This document shows, in pieces, positions 22,726 to 28,995 of a stretch of 28,995 nucleotides of DNA. The position numbers and the translations under genes were made by a program. How positions within the stretch are numbered: position 1 is the first letter of the stretch; every line of letters begins with the position of its first letter. Below the pieces are notes generated by a model that was given only the letters and a program-made list of their open reading frames with translations, was not told the DNA's origin and made no database searches. Source of the stretch: a virus. The stretch spans positions 1 through 28,995 of the IMG/VR virus record IMGVR_UViG_3300017783_000144. One strand, given 5' to 3'.

Positions 22726-22982
22726 TTGTCTTTGCTTTTCTTCTTTTGTTCTGTTGAACTTTGCCATAATCTGGGATTGATTCTGCCTTCAGTTTGTGTC
22801 ATATTAACGAAATCTTTTTTATAAAGATCCCAATAATAATCAAAGATTTCTACTTGCTTACCAGAAGCAACGATGTCGAACTTAGTAATACCATCTTGCA
22901 AGTATTCAATAAGGTATGCGGTATAAGGAAGCGATCGATCTTTTGATAAGGATGGATCACATTCCTTAGAGATAACTCTCAA
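22722..22982 (-). CDS. Hypothetical protein, 86 aa, TTG start
   Basis: No family recognised. The start TTG at 22982 is decided by a strong GGGGAGG 6 bases upstream and by a TTGA overlap with the upstream stop; a GTG at 22997 lies within the upstream gene. The product begins (M)RVISKECDPSLSKDR and has a YTAYLIEYLQDGITKFDIV middle and a Lys-rich C-terminus. The small beta-rich fold is consistent with a regulatory or binding role that cannot be named. Confidence 0.6.
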   Translation of the reverse strand: MRVISKECDPSLSKDRSLPYTAYLIEYLQDGITKFDIVASGKQVEIFDYYWDLYKKDFVNMTQTEGRINPRLWQSSTEQKKKSKDK

Positions 22983-23443
22983 GAACGACCTCCCCACTCA
23001 ATACTGGGGAATGCTTCAGATACAACTGCTTTAGTGATTCTCTTGTAAGAATCATTCATACGACCATCTTTACATAGTACAAGAAGTTCTGCTTCTTCAG
23101 CAGATAGTCCTTCTAAAAGTTGAACAAACATAGACTCACGTTTCAATGCAGGAAGTTTAGAACCACCTTTAAAGAAACGATATAGACCACGATACTCTGA
23201 CTCAAGGCGAGAGTGATCGGTGCCTACAGGTGCATCATTGGGAGTGTAAGGTACATCTCCCTCAGGAAGTAATGAGATGATGCTCTCATCAAAGTTGATA
23301 ATCATTAACTGCCTCAAGGCAATACTATTATGCCTTCGTAGTAAATCAACTTTTTCTTTTTTGGTTTTTGCGTTAGAGACCTTTCTTAAGATCTCACTGA
23401 TAAGCAACCTAGTGTTGCTATTATCGATAGATTTTGCTGGCAT
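22979..23443 (-). CDS. Conserved-type phage protein, 154 aa
   Basis: The helical protein begins MPAKSIDNSNTRLLISEILR, continues KTKKEKVDLLRRHNSIALRQ and has an acidic loop LLPEGDVPYTPNDAP, then YRGLYRFFKGG and LLEGLSAEEAELLVLCKDG. It resembles a group of conserved proteins in marine T4-like phages (possibly DUF6433), but I cannot confirm the family. AGGAG lies 7 bases upstream of the ATG. It heads a run of overlapping genes that leads to ThyX. Confidence 0.6.
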   Translation of the reverse strand: MPAKSIDNSNTRLLISEILRKVSNAKTKKEKVDLLRRHNSIALRQLMIINFDESIISLLPEGDVPYTPNDAPVGTDHSRLESEYRGLYRFFKGGSKLPALKRESMFVQLLEGLSAEEAELLVLCKDGRMNDSYKRITKAVVSEAFPSIEWGGRS

Positions 23444-23460
23444 AATAAACTCCTAATAAT

Positions 23461-23694
23461 TTAATCATCTTCATCATCGGGAAGGTCGTCCCAATACTGA
23501 ATGTCTGGTCTGATGTAAATCAATTCATCACGTATCATGTTACCCTCTTCATCAAACATTTCTGGATGAGTGACTGATTTAGAGTAGGCAGCATTTTCAA
23601 TGTAATCTTCTACATATCCTTTTGCCAACCATGAAACAACGATTCCTAAAATAAATGCACCGACTGTAACTAAAACTGCTAATGCGATTAACAT
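23461..23694 (-). CDS. Small single-pass membrane protein with acidic tail
   Basis: The 77-residue product begins with a transmembrane segment (MLIALAVLVTVGAFILGIVV), followed by SWLAKGYVEDYIENAAYSK and an acidic C-terminus (YWDDLPDDEDD). No lipobox or clear cleavage site is visible, so it is probably an anchored protein with the acidic tail in the cytoplasm. AGAGAGGAAACCA precedes the ATG. Function unknown. Confidence 0.6.
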   Translation of the reverse strand: MLIALAVLVTVGAFILGIVVSWLAKGYVEDYIENAAYSKSVTHPEMFDEEGNMIRDELIYIRPDIQYWDDLPDDEDD

Positions 23695-23757
23695 TGGTTT
23701 CCTCTCTTAGAACGTTGGAATAATATGGAAACCGACCTCCTCTGTGCTAACTACGAT

Positions 23758-23764
23758 TATTTAG
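23758..23764 (-). promoter_or_regulatory. Late-type box CTAAATA at the glutaredoxin stop
   Basis: The minus strand reads CTAAATA, built from the last codon and TAA of glutaredoxin. The next ATG is 64 bases downstream (23694). The motif recurs at several gene ends here. Distance and the lack of other elements make this weaker than the boxes at 4007 and 14175. Confidence 0.35.
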
Positions 23765-23997
23765 ATTAGATTTTGCTCTCTTAGATATTTGACTGCCTCA
23801 GTACATCCTCCAATCTTCTTAGAGTCTAACAGTACTTGAGGGAAAGTGCTACCCTGACCAAACTCTTTATAAAAATCTTCTCTTTTAAAATGAACATCTA
23901 ATTGATATTCAGTATAAGAATGATTTTTAGCAGAAAGAACTTGCTTAATTTTAGTGCAGTAAGGACAACCAGTTCTGGTATAAATTGCAAAATTCAT
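23761..23997 (-). CDS. grx: Glutaredoxin
   Basis: The 78-residue protein is a complete small glutaredoxin: NFAIYTRTGCPYCTKIKQVL with a CPYC dithiol active site (Cys11, Cys14), STFPQVLLDSKKIGG with the cis-Pro loop, and a GG-C-TEA segment for glutathione binding. It is likely to reduce protein or ribonucleotide reductase disulfides. The start at 23997 has GGAGAAAATT upstream; a longer frame from 24081 runs through the terminator at 24011 and is rejected. It lies just after that terminator, so its own promoter or readthrough is needed. Confidence 0.92.
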   Translation of the reverse strand: MNFAIYTRTGCPYCTKIKQVLSAKNHSYTEYQLDVHFKREDFYKEFGQGSTFPQVLLDSKKIGGCTEAVKYLREQNLI

Positions 23998-24010
23998 AAT
24001 TTTCTCCGAA

Positions 24011-24034
24011 TAAAAAAGGACCTCACTGAGGTCC
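24011..24034 (-). terminator. Rho-independent terminator after the beta-barrel gene
   Basis: On the minus strand, GGACCTC (24034-24028) pairs with GAGGTCC (24024-24018) around a 3-base loop, followed at once by TTTTTTA. This 7-bp GC-rich stem plus U-tract is the most canonical terminator in the window. It closes the unit with the gene at 24093-24464. A second hairpin (GAGACC/GGTCTC, 24057-24076) lies between them, without a U-tract. Confidence 0.88.
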
Positions 24035-24092
24035 CATGGGTGTTCCGACTTTTGTAGAGACCGCACGAAAGGTCTCCACATTATTTAGTGAA

Positions 24093-24464
24093 TCAGAAGG
24101 AATACTTCAGACCCAATTTTGTTCCATAACCGCGATCGATGTCGCTGTCGCCACTGCCCACGAAGGAGACTTCACCATAAGCACCGAGAGCATCGGTCAA
24201 ACCGATACCAACGCCTGCCTTACCAGAAGGAACGGTGTCGCTCTCGCCACCATCGGGGGAGACTACGGTAGCACCTCCCTGGACGTAGTACGAGGCAGAC
24301 TCACCAAGAGCGCCTTCGTAACCTACGTGAAGATCTGTAGCGGTTCCATTGTAGCTGGATCCCGTGAAACCTGAGTTGGCTTCCACATTAACGTAGGGAC
24401 CAGCGAATGCAGCGCCAGCAGATGCGAACAGAGCAGCAGTTGCTGCGAATACAGTTTTGATCAT
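24093..24464 (-). CDS. Exported outer-membrane beta-barrel-like protein
   Basis: The 123-residue product has a Sec signal (MIKTVFAATAALFASAGAAF, cleaved near AFA/GPY). About 100 residues of alternating polar and hydrophobic strands follow (YVNVEANSGF, DLHVGYEGAL, ASYYVQGGATVV, AGVGIGLTDALGAYGEVSFVG, GTKLGLKYSF). The last strand ends in Tyr-Ser-Phe; a C-terminal aromatic Phe is the signal for outer-membrane barrel assembly. Gly and Ala content and GC are visibly higher than in neighbouring genes. No specific family recognised; small OmpA/OprF-like or opacity-type barrels are alternatives. The gene has its own promoter and terminator. AAAGG lies 13 bases upstream of the ATG. Confidence 0.65.
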   Translation of the reverse strand: MIKTVFAATAALFASAGAAFAGPYVNVEANSGFTGSSYNGTATDLHVGYEGALGESASYYVQGGATVVSPDGGESDTVPSGKAGVGIGLTDALGAYGEVSFVGSGDSDIDRGYGTKLGLKYSF

Positions 24465-24490
24465 TTGAAATTTTACCTTTAAGTATGACT

Positions 24491-24534
24491 CGTGGAGTTG
24501 AACCCACGGATGAAAGAGAGATCGACGTTCTCTC
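24491..24534 (-). other. tRNA-like leader (relic anticodon and T arms)
   Basis: Between the promoter and the beta-barrel ATG, the minus strand shows GAGAGA/TCTCTC around the 7-base loop ACGTCGA (24534-24516), then CGTGG/CCACG around a loop with GTTCAAC (24508-24491). That order and spacing imitate an anticodon arm and T-arm. No D-arm or acceptor stem can be built, and the T-stem appears one base short. It is a decayed tRNA or a folded mRNA leader. Confidence 0.45.
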
Positions 24535-24543
24535 GTTGGATTA

Positions 24544-24572
24544 AGTATAACACATTCTGCCGTCTTTGGCAA
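24544..24572 (-). promoter_or_regulatory. Early promoter, sigma70-like (TTGCCA-N17-TATACT)
   Basis: On the minus strand, TTGCCA (24572-24567) is followed after 17 bases by TATACT (24549-24544). That is 5/6 and 5/6 to consensus with ideal spacing. The predicted leader to the ATG at 24464 is about 73 bases and contains the two hairpins. Confidence 0.75.
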
Positions 24573-24607
24573 GTGTTTCAGTTTGTAACACTAATGCGTC
24601 ACGGATT

Positions 24608-24615
24608 TATTTAGG
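24608..24615 (-). promoter_or_regulatory. Late-type box CCTAAATA upstream of the beta-barrel unit
   Basis: The minus strand reads TTAACACCTAAATA (24621-24608), the same 14 bases as upstream of gp4. It lies 36 bases before the sigma70 -35 box, giving the unit a second, late-type signal. Confidence 0.45.
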
Positions 24616-24626
24616 TGTTAAGAAAT

Positions 24627-24782
24627 TTAACTTTTTTCAGAGTGCTTTTTTTCCAGAGCAATCTTTGCTTGTCTCTTTATCAATTTGACATAATCTAATT
24701 CTTCCTGTGTATAGTGCTCAGGATGTTTCTTCGCTCTCTTTATTATCTGTTTTGCTCCCTTTATGGTGTCTTTGAATCTCAT
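24627..24782 (-). CDS. Small basic hypothetical protein, 51 aa
   Basis: The frame begins MRFKDTIKGAKQIIKRAKKH, then PEHYTQEELDYVKLIKRQ, and ends KKHSEKS. It overlaps the gene upstream by 65 bases in another frame, more than usual here. The HPEHYTQEELDYVKL turn-helix looks like a real small phage protein rather than noise. Lys content is high, and a nucleic-acid or membrane-surface role is possible. The ribosome-binding site is weak (AAGAA). The rest of 24573-24626 holds only the late box and the -35 element. Confidence 0.5.
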   Translation of the reverse strand: MRFKDTIKGAKQIIKRAKKHPEHYTQEELDYVKLIKRQAKIALEKKHSEKS

Positions 24783-24996
24783 GGCGTTCTTTTCTTTGAT
24801 ATTCTTCTAGTTTTTTCCTAGATTCTACTAGCATTGTTGCCACTTTATGCCTACCCTCATAGTAAGAATCTAGATCTAATGAAACATCAATAACATCCAT
24901 AGGATCAACTATGGATTCAAACTCAGCATCAGCATCTCCAAGAATTTCTTTCAACTCTTTGGGAAGCATATCATTTTTAATTTTAGGTAGTTCCAT
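24718..24996 (-). CDS. Hypothetical protein, 92 aa
   Basis: The product begins MELPKIKNDMLPKELKEILG and carries an acidic segment DADAEFESIVDPMDVIDVSL, a helix with YYEGRHKVATMLVESRKKLE and a charged, low-complexity tail ending ESEETS. No family recognised. The ATG lies one base after the stop of the large structural gene, so expression is probably coupled. The last 65 bases overlap the 51-residue ORF. Confidence 0.6.
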   Translation of the reverse strand: MELPKIKNDMLPKELKEILGDADAEFESIVDPMDVIDVSLDLDSYYEGRHKVATMLVESRKKLEEYQRKERHEIQRHHKGSKTDNKESEETS

Positions 24997-24997
24997 G

Positions 24998-27154
24998 TTA
25001 GGTTTCTTTAATAATGTACTTGTATCCTGATGCCAATCTGGTATGCCAGATTAAATTGCCATCATTGGGTGTGCTTAGGTCTAAGGAGGTTGCTATGATT
25101 GATTCTGTCAGTTGAGTAATGTTATCAATCCGAACTTCGGCATTACAATCACTACCATCACCATCTTTAAAACATATTTTAGTGTCATTATCTTGTATGG
25201 TAAGTCCTCCAGCACCTCCATATCGATTCATAAAATAAGTTCTATTAGCGGATAGTGTAGCAGATCCACTCTGATTACCACTCTCTCCTTTTTGATAAAA
25301 TTCAAGATTGGTATCTGACCAATCAACTGATGACAATGCTACACCAGCAGTGTTTGGATTGTCATCCCATTCAAAATCAAAATCAACTCTCGCTGATCCT
25401 GTTCCCGTTGTCACTATGTTACCAGAACTGTCAAATTCAACTGACACATTACTAGTAAGAGTATCAGACTTCAATGTCCATGCTACACCAGCTGGATTAT
25501 TAGACCAATTATCTACAGCGTTAGCAGTATTAGTAACAATTGCACCTAACGTATGTGGTCCTTTGCTAACATTATTTATTGTGTAGGTAGTGCTAGACGT
25601 GAAAGAGGTGACTGTACCTAGACTAGAACCATCCCAACTAATTGCTGCTGAGTTATCTCCCTGCACTTCTAATACCAAATTTCCTGACTGAGGAACGTTT
25701 ACATTCCAAGTTGCTGATTGGGGTATGCCTGAAAGTGTCTCTTTATTTGTAGAAAATACTGCATAAGTATTCATAAAATCAGACCAATTTGGATGTGGTG
25801 ATGACCTAACCCAAGGAATACTAGTACCACTAATACAATTACCACCCTGGCATATTTTAATATACCATCCACCAGGATTTCTATCCCAGCTAAATGCCTC
25901 TCCTACTGCGTCACCATTAGCATCTACAAATCCAGCAGCAGAGTTAGTACAATTAACGACAAGGGTAAGAATACCAGCATTCAAAGTTGTTGTGGTAGTG
26001 TGTGGAGTGGAATTGGGACCGCTAAAAAATATCCCTCCCACTACATCAAATAATGGAACAGGATTGGAGTCAAGGAACATTTCAGCACTATCATCACAAC
26101 CAAATTCAAATCCATATGTCCCAGTAGATGGAATAGGAACTTGATATGTGACAGTCTGAGTCTGAAAAGGTAATGTACAGACTTCAGCGTTCGTCCAAAC
26201 AGCATACTTATTTCCTGTATCCGACCAATATCCAGGAAGATTTGTAACAGTCTCTAAAGGAGAAGTACCTGTTATTTGAAAACTAGCATTTGTATCATCG
26301 CTATCGCCATCTAATAATCTCAAACTTGTGGGGGATGCTTGATCGATAGGATTATTTGCTGAATTTAATCCACTGTAATTGATAGTATAACTGGTCCCTG
26401 CAGTTACTTGAACCGAGCTTGTATCATCACCTTCTTCACCACGCTGTCTCCAAGTCGCTGTTCTATTGTCTCCAGTAATGCTTATAGTATCAACTGCAGT
26501 TCCAGCATCGTTTGGATTGTCATCCCAACTTAATCTCAACTTAACAATACCAGTTCCCGTTCCTGAAACAACAAGGGCAGAACTATCACTATTAAATGCT
26601 GCACTAATTGTAGATTGATTTACGATGGTTTCGCCACCTGATGTCACATTAAAAGTAGGAGGACTGGATCGTTCTACCTGAATCTTAGTAACAAAAGATC
26701 CATCATCAGCAAAAATTCTGATTGGAATACTATTAATATCTGCATCAAATGGAGAACAACTTTCTGGAGTTATGTCGGGTTCTTGAAAATTATCATCCAA
26801 TCCCCATGGAGATTGAGATGCACTTCTCCAAGGGTACTCAATCAATGGGTATTGAGGAAACTTAGATCTTATCTTATCATCTGCAAGATCATCAAGTTGA
26901 TCTAAAAACTCATCCTTACAATCATAATATTCTATTTCTCCATTAGGAAGTTCTCTTACCTTACATTTGCGAGTAACAATTGCAGGGGGAATGTATCCCA
27001 AGACAGGTTCTATTGTACTCCAATCGATTGGTCCATAGGTAACAACTCTACCATCACCCCGATCTGGGACAAACGTTGCTTTCCTAACATCAGGAAGAAT
27101 TACATCACATACAGGTCCTAACGGTCCCTCTGGATAATAATAAGCGGCAGCCAT
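24998..27154 (-). CDS. Modular virion structural or adhesin-like protein
   Basis: The 718-residue protein begins MAAAYYYPEGPLGPVCDVIL, followed by a roughly 150-residue unique head (IEYPWRSASQSPWGLDDNFQ). Two domain types then appear in the order A-B-B-A. A has RLSWDDNPNDAGTAVDTISI plus TWRQRGEEGDDTSSVQVTAG early, and DFEWDDNPNTAGVALSSVDW plus FYQKGESGNQSGSATLSA late. The two central B units have a sugar-binding or PA14-like look: KYAVWTNAEV...TYGFEFGCDDSAEMFLD and TYAVFSTNKE...LVLEVQGDNSAAISWDG. All are beta-rich with Asn, Ser and Thr, typical of adhesion or decoration domains. A role on the capsid, tail fibre or neck cannot be chosen from sequence. A late box AATAAATA lies about 26 bases upstream. 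Confidence 0.6.
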   Translation of the reverse strand: MAAAYYYPEGPLGPVCDVILPDVRKATFVPDRGDGRVVTYGPIDWSTIEPVLGYIPPAIVTRKCKVRELPNGEIEYYDCKDEFLDQLDDLADDKIRSKFPQYPLIEYPWRSASQSPWGLDDNFQEPDITPESCSPFDADINSIPIRIFADDGSFVTKIQVERSSPPTFNVTSGGETIVNQSTISAAFNSDSSALVVSGTGTGIVKLRLSWDDNPNDAGTAVDTISITGDNRTATWRQRGEEGDDTSSVQVTAGTSYTINYSGLNSANNPIDQASPTSLRLLDGDSDDTNASFQITGTSPLETVTNLPGYWSDTGNKYAVWTNAEVCTLPFQTQTVTYQVPIPSTGTYGFEFGCDDSAEMFLDSNPVPLFDVVGGIFFSGPNSTPHTTTTTLNAGILTLVVNCTNSAAGFVDANGDAVGEAFSWDRNPGGWYIKICQGGNCISGTSIPWVRSSPHPNWSDFMNTYAVFSTNKETLSGIPQSATWNVNVPQSGNLVLEVQGDNSAAISWDGSSLGTVTSFTSSTTYTINNVSKGPHTLGAIVTNTANAVDNWSNNPAGVAWTLKSDTLTSNVSVEFDSSGNIVTTGTGSARVDFDFEWDDNPNTAGVALSSVDWSDTNLEFYQKGESGNQSGSATLSANRTYFMNRYGGAGGLTIQDNDTKICFKDGDGSDCNAEVRIDNITQLTESIIATSLDLSTPNDGNLIWHTRLASGYKYIIKET

Positions 27155-27179
27155 AAAAGTAGAGGAGTCTTATCCCTTA

Positions 27180-27187
27180 TATTTATT
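27180..27187 (-). promoter_or_regulatory. T4-type late promoter box AATAAATA after purM
   Basis: The minus strand reads AATAAATA, formed partly from the purM stop codon and 26 bases before the ATG at 27154. It matches the late box at 7 of 8 positions and would switch on the structural gene separately from purM. Confidence 0.5.
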
Positions 27188-28112
27188 TTACTTCTCCAAT
27201 GATCCAGGATCTCATACCAAATGGCGTGTCTGCAATCATCTCCACAGTTATACTTGCTACCTCTGGTGGCACCACTAGGCAGAATCCAATACCAAGATTG
27301 AATACATTCCTCATCTCATTCTCGGTAATGTCTCCTGCCTGTTGGATCTTAGTGAAGAGTTCTGGTCTCTCCCAAGCAGAGTAATCAACATCAACAGTCA
27401 GACCCTTTGGAAGGCATCGTGGGAGGTTCTCAGGCAGTCCTCCGCCAGTGATGTGTGCCATGCCTAGGATAGGAACTTCGTCCAACAGGTGCTGGACTAG
27501 AGGGGAATAGATGGTGGTTGGCACCAACAGTTCTGGCATCTCCTTATAGAAAATATAATTCCTCCAGAGCATATCATTGATCAGTGTGTATCCATTACTG
27601 TGAATACCACTACTCTCAATACCAATGACTACATCACCTTCTCTGATATTCTGACCATCAATAATTTCATTCTTCTCTACAACACCAGTACAGAAACCAG
27701 CAAGGTCATAGTCATGTGCCCTGAAATGCTCTGCTGTTTCTCCTCCTAGGAGTTCCATACCAGCAATCTCACATCCTTCAACAATACCCACCATAATCTC
27801 AGCAACATTAGCATCAATTGTTTTGGTAGAGATGTAGTCTAGAAAATATAATGGTTTAGCACCAGAACATATAACGTCATTGACGCACATAGCAACAAGA
27901 TCTTGACCAATAGTGGAGTAATCACCAGCAATCCTACAGATATTCATTTTAGTGCCGACACCATCAGCACCAGATACCAACATAGGGGTTTCATATCCTG
28001 ATGGCACTTCCATCATTCCATTGAACCCACCAATATTAGGTGCCATTAGTTTTAGGTGCTCTACAATCGCTCGACCTCTTTCAATATCTACACCAGAAGT
28101 TTTGTAATCCAT
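27183..28112 (-). CDS. purM: Phosphoribosylformylglycinamidine cyclo-ligase PurM
   Basis: The 309-residue protein is AIR synthetase: MDYKTSGVDIERGRAIVEHL, GADGVGTKMNICRIAG at about residues 48-63 (ATP/FGAM loop), DLVAMCVNDVICSGAKPL, the GMELLGGETAEH loop, and GIHSNGYTLIND. It converts FGAM and ATP to AIR in purine synthesis. It is shorter than the roughly 345-residue bacterial enzyme, with the reduction mainly at the N-terminus and C-terminal end; core motifs look intact. Its ATG shares one base with the upstream stop (TAATG). It forms a purine unit with purC, a known auxiliary set of cyanophages. Confidence 0.93.
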   Translation of the reverse strand: MDYKTSGVDIERGRAIVEHLKLMAPNIGGFNGMMEVPSGYETPMLVSGADGVGTKMNICRIAGDYSTIGQDLVAMCVNDVICSGAKPLYFLDYISTKTIDANVAEIMVGIVEGCEIAGMELLGGETAEHFRAHDYDLAGFCTGVVEKNEIIDGQNIREGDVVIGIESSGIHSNGYTLINDMLWRNYIFYKEMPELLVPTTIYSPLVQHLLDEVPILGMAHITGGGLPENLPRCLPKGLTVDVDYSAWERPELFTKIQQAGDITENEMRNVFNLGIGFCLVVPPEVASITVEMIADTPFGMRSWIIGEVK

Positions 28113-28285
28113 TAGTCAGTTTTTCCTAAGCGAATGTATAATGTAATGAGTGATTGTGATATTAAATCACAAGAATATGTGAATCCAATTTGTTCTTCCT
28201 TGTCCCAGTGGTCTCTTTGACTTCTAAGAAGTGCAGAAAATTCTTTAATCTTAGACCTCATCTCTTCTTTAGATAATTTATCCAA
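28112..28285 (-). CDS. Small hypothetical protein between purM and purC, 57 aa
   Basis: No family recognised. The start TTG at 28285 is chosen because AAAGGAG lies 6 bases upstream; an ATG at 28312 would lie within the upstream gene without a Shine-Dalgarno. The product begins (M)DKLSKEEMRSKIKEFSALLR and ends SLITLYIRLGKTD, a helical protein with one Cys. The stop overlaps the purM start. It is translated as part of the purine unit. Confidence 0.55.
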   Translation of the reverse strand: MDKLSKEEMRSKIKEFSALLRSQRDHWDKEEQIGFTYSCDLISQSLITLYIRLGKTD

Positions 28286-28550
28286 TGATTTCTCCTTTAA
28301 TAATACCGTCAAGACGTTTTAGTTTCCATACAATGTACTCCATGGTGGGCACACACTGAGGATTCCATCCAGCAAAAGTAGAGTGTTCTCCACTTGGAAT
28401 CTGCCAACAGGAAGCATCATCGTTGTCAAGGTCTAATGATTCTCTATAAGCATCATCACCAAGTAGAACACATGCTCTCTCTGCTTGATTCAAACTACCG
28501 AAGCAAGCAAATCCATTCTTCTTAATCTCCTCAGGGATTTCGTGTTTCAT
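28278..28550 (-). CDS. Hypothetical protein between purC and purM, 90 aa
   Basis: The product begins MKHEIPEEIKKNGFACFGSL, has NQAERACVLLGDDAYRESLD and a Trp and Pro-containing middle (SCWQIPSGEHSTFAGWNP), then VPTMEYIVWKLKRLDG. Four Cys are visible, not in a standard zinc spacing. The start overlaps the purC stop as ATGA. No family recognised; context suggests a nucleotide-metabolism helper, which is inference. Confidence 0.6.
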   Translation of the reverse strand: MKHEIPEEIKKNGFACFGSLNQAERACVLLGDDAYRESLDLDNDDASCWQIPSGEHSTFAGWNPQCVPTMEYIVWKLKRLDGIIKGEIIG

Positions 28551-28995
28551 TGAATAGCAAGTGGTTGTAGTCTATCTAGAATCTCACGATAGGCAGGTAC
28601 AATATCACCTTCATCGTTTCTGAATAGATCCTTATCAAATCTTTCGTTACTACCAATCTTCCACAGTCTCATGCTGTCAGGACTGATCTCATCGGCAAGA
28701 TACAAATCACCATGAGCATCATAACCATACTCAACTTTAAAATCTACAAGATCGATACCCATGATGTAGAACATCTGACGGAGATAATCATTAACTCGTA
28801 ATGTCATCTCAATAAAAGGGTCAGGGTTATATCCCATCAGACGCACACGGTCTGGTGTCAGGAGAGGGTCATGCTTAGTATCATCTTTCAGGAAGAACTC
28901 AACAATAGGTTGTGGAAGTGGAGCACCTTCTTGAAGAGTTGTCTCACGAACAATAGATCCAGCAGCACGGTTCCTACAAATAACTTCTAGTGGAA
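28547..28995 (-). CDS. purC: SAICAR synthetase PurC, C-terminal part (cut by window edge)
   Basis: The frame is open from the right edge to a TGA at 28549-28547, so only about 149 C-terminal residues are present. Visible motifs are PLEVICRNRAAGSIVRETTL at the edge, EFFLKDDTKHDPLLTPDRV, LVDFKVEYGYDAHGDLYLAD (substrate/Mg loop) and EISPDSMRLW. These are diagnostic of SAICAR synthetase, which joins CAIR and Asp in purine synthesis. The 5' part lies outside the window. The stop overlaps the next small gene (ATGA), and purM follows after two small genes. Confidence 0.93.
   Translation of the reverse strand, partial: PLEVICRNRAAGSIVRETTLQEGAPLPQPIVEFFLKDDTKHDPLLTPDRVRLMGYNPDPFIEMTLRVNDYLRQMFYIMGIDLVDFKVEYGYDAHGDLYLADEISPDSMRLWKIGSNERFDKDLFRNDEGDIVPAYREILDRLQPLAIQ

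Noticed and set aside
23998-24081. Longer glutaredoxin frame from 24081
   Set aside because: It would be translated through the terminator hairpin; the ATG at 23997 has a good Shine-Dalgarno and starts the normal fold.
24465-24572. Longer beta-barrel frame from 24572
   Set aside because: The added 36 residues come from the promoter and hairpin leader and would bury the signal peptide.
24685-24713. Plus-strand TTGACA-N17-TGTATA
   Set aside because: The -10 is poor, it lies within a minus-strand gene, and no plus-strand gene follows.

Overview
This window reads as part of the genome of a T4-like cyanomyovirus, a lytic contractile-tailed phage of marine Synechococcus or Prochlorococcus. Three lines of evidence agree. 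T4 core genes are recognisable: gp4, gp5, gp26, gp32, gp33, gp48, gp53, gp54-like and gp59. Genes typical of cyanophages are present: CP12, a CpeT-family bilin lyase, PhoH, ThyX, purM and purC. The transcription signals include T4-type late boxes (ATAAATA or CTAAATA) and sigma70-like early promoters. Coding is very dense, mostly on the minus strand, with many start/stop overlaps (ATGA, TAATG, TTGA). No psbA/psbD, integrase, transposase or CRISPR array was seen.

Layout by region. 1-1391: tRNA genes (a cut-off one, Thr-TGT, Leu-TAA), a 2OG-Fe(II) oxygenase and three small unknowns behind a near-consensus early promoter. 1444-3987: gp5 hub/spike. 4006-6469: an oxygenase, a cupin, a secreted HEXXH protein, tRNA-Val, CpeT and CP12. 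6534-15380: tail and hub assembly genes on the minus strand (gp27-like hub, a peptidoglycan-hydrolase tape-measure paralogue, a tape-measure-like protein, a frameshift-extended gp26, gp54-like, gp4). 15417-17452: gp48, gp53 and a small ORF on the plus strand. 17515-23694: early replication and late-transcription genes (glycine-zipper protein, gp32, DUF1825-like, gp59, gp33, RecB-type nuclease, PhoH, ThyX and small genes). 23761-24572: glutaredoxin, then a self-contained unit with an outer-membrane beta-barrel gene carrying its own promoter and terminator. 24627-27154: small unknowns and a modular virion or adhesin-like protein. 27183-28995: purM, two small genes and purC, which runs off the right edge.

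How the genes fit together. The minus-strand block from gp4 to gp5 builds the baseplate hub, tail tube and tape measure. The gp32-gp59-gp33-nuclease-PhoH block serves replication and late transcription. CP12, CpeT, ThyX, glutaredoxin, PurM and PurC redirect host carbon, pigment, redox and nucleotide metabolism. The strongest unusual signal is a T TTT TTC slippery heptamer at the last codons of gp26. It is followed in the -1 frame by a 64-codon ORF with no usable start of its own, directly upstream of the tape-measure gene. This matches the lambda G/GT tail-chaperone arrangement. Also notable are a tape-measure paralogue carrying two peptidoglycan hydrolase domains while gp5 shows no lysozyme domain, the moron-like beta-barrel cassette, and late promoters of opposite strands that point into each other between gp4 and gp48.
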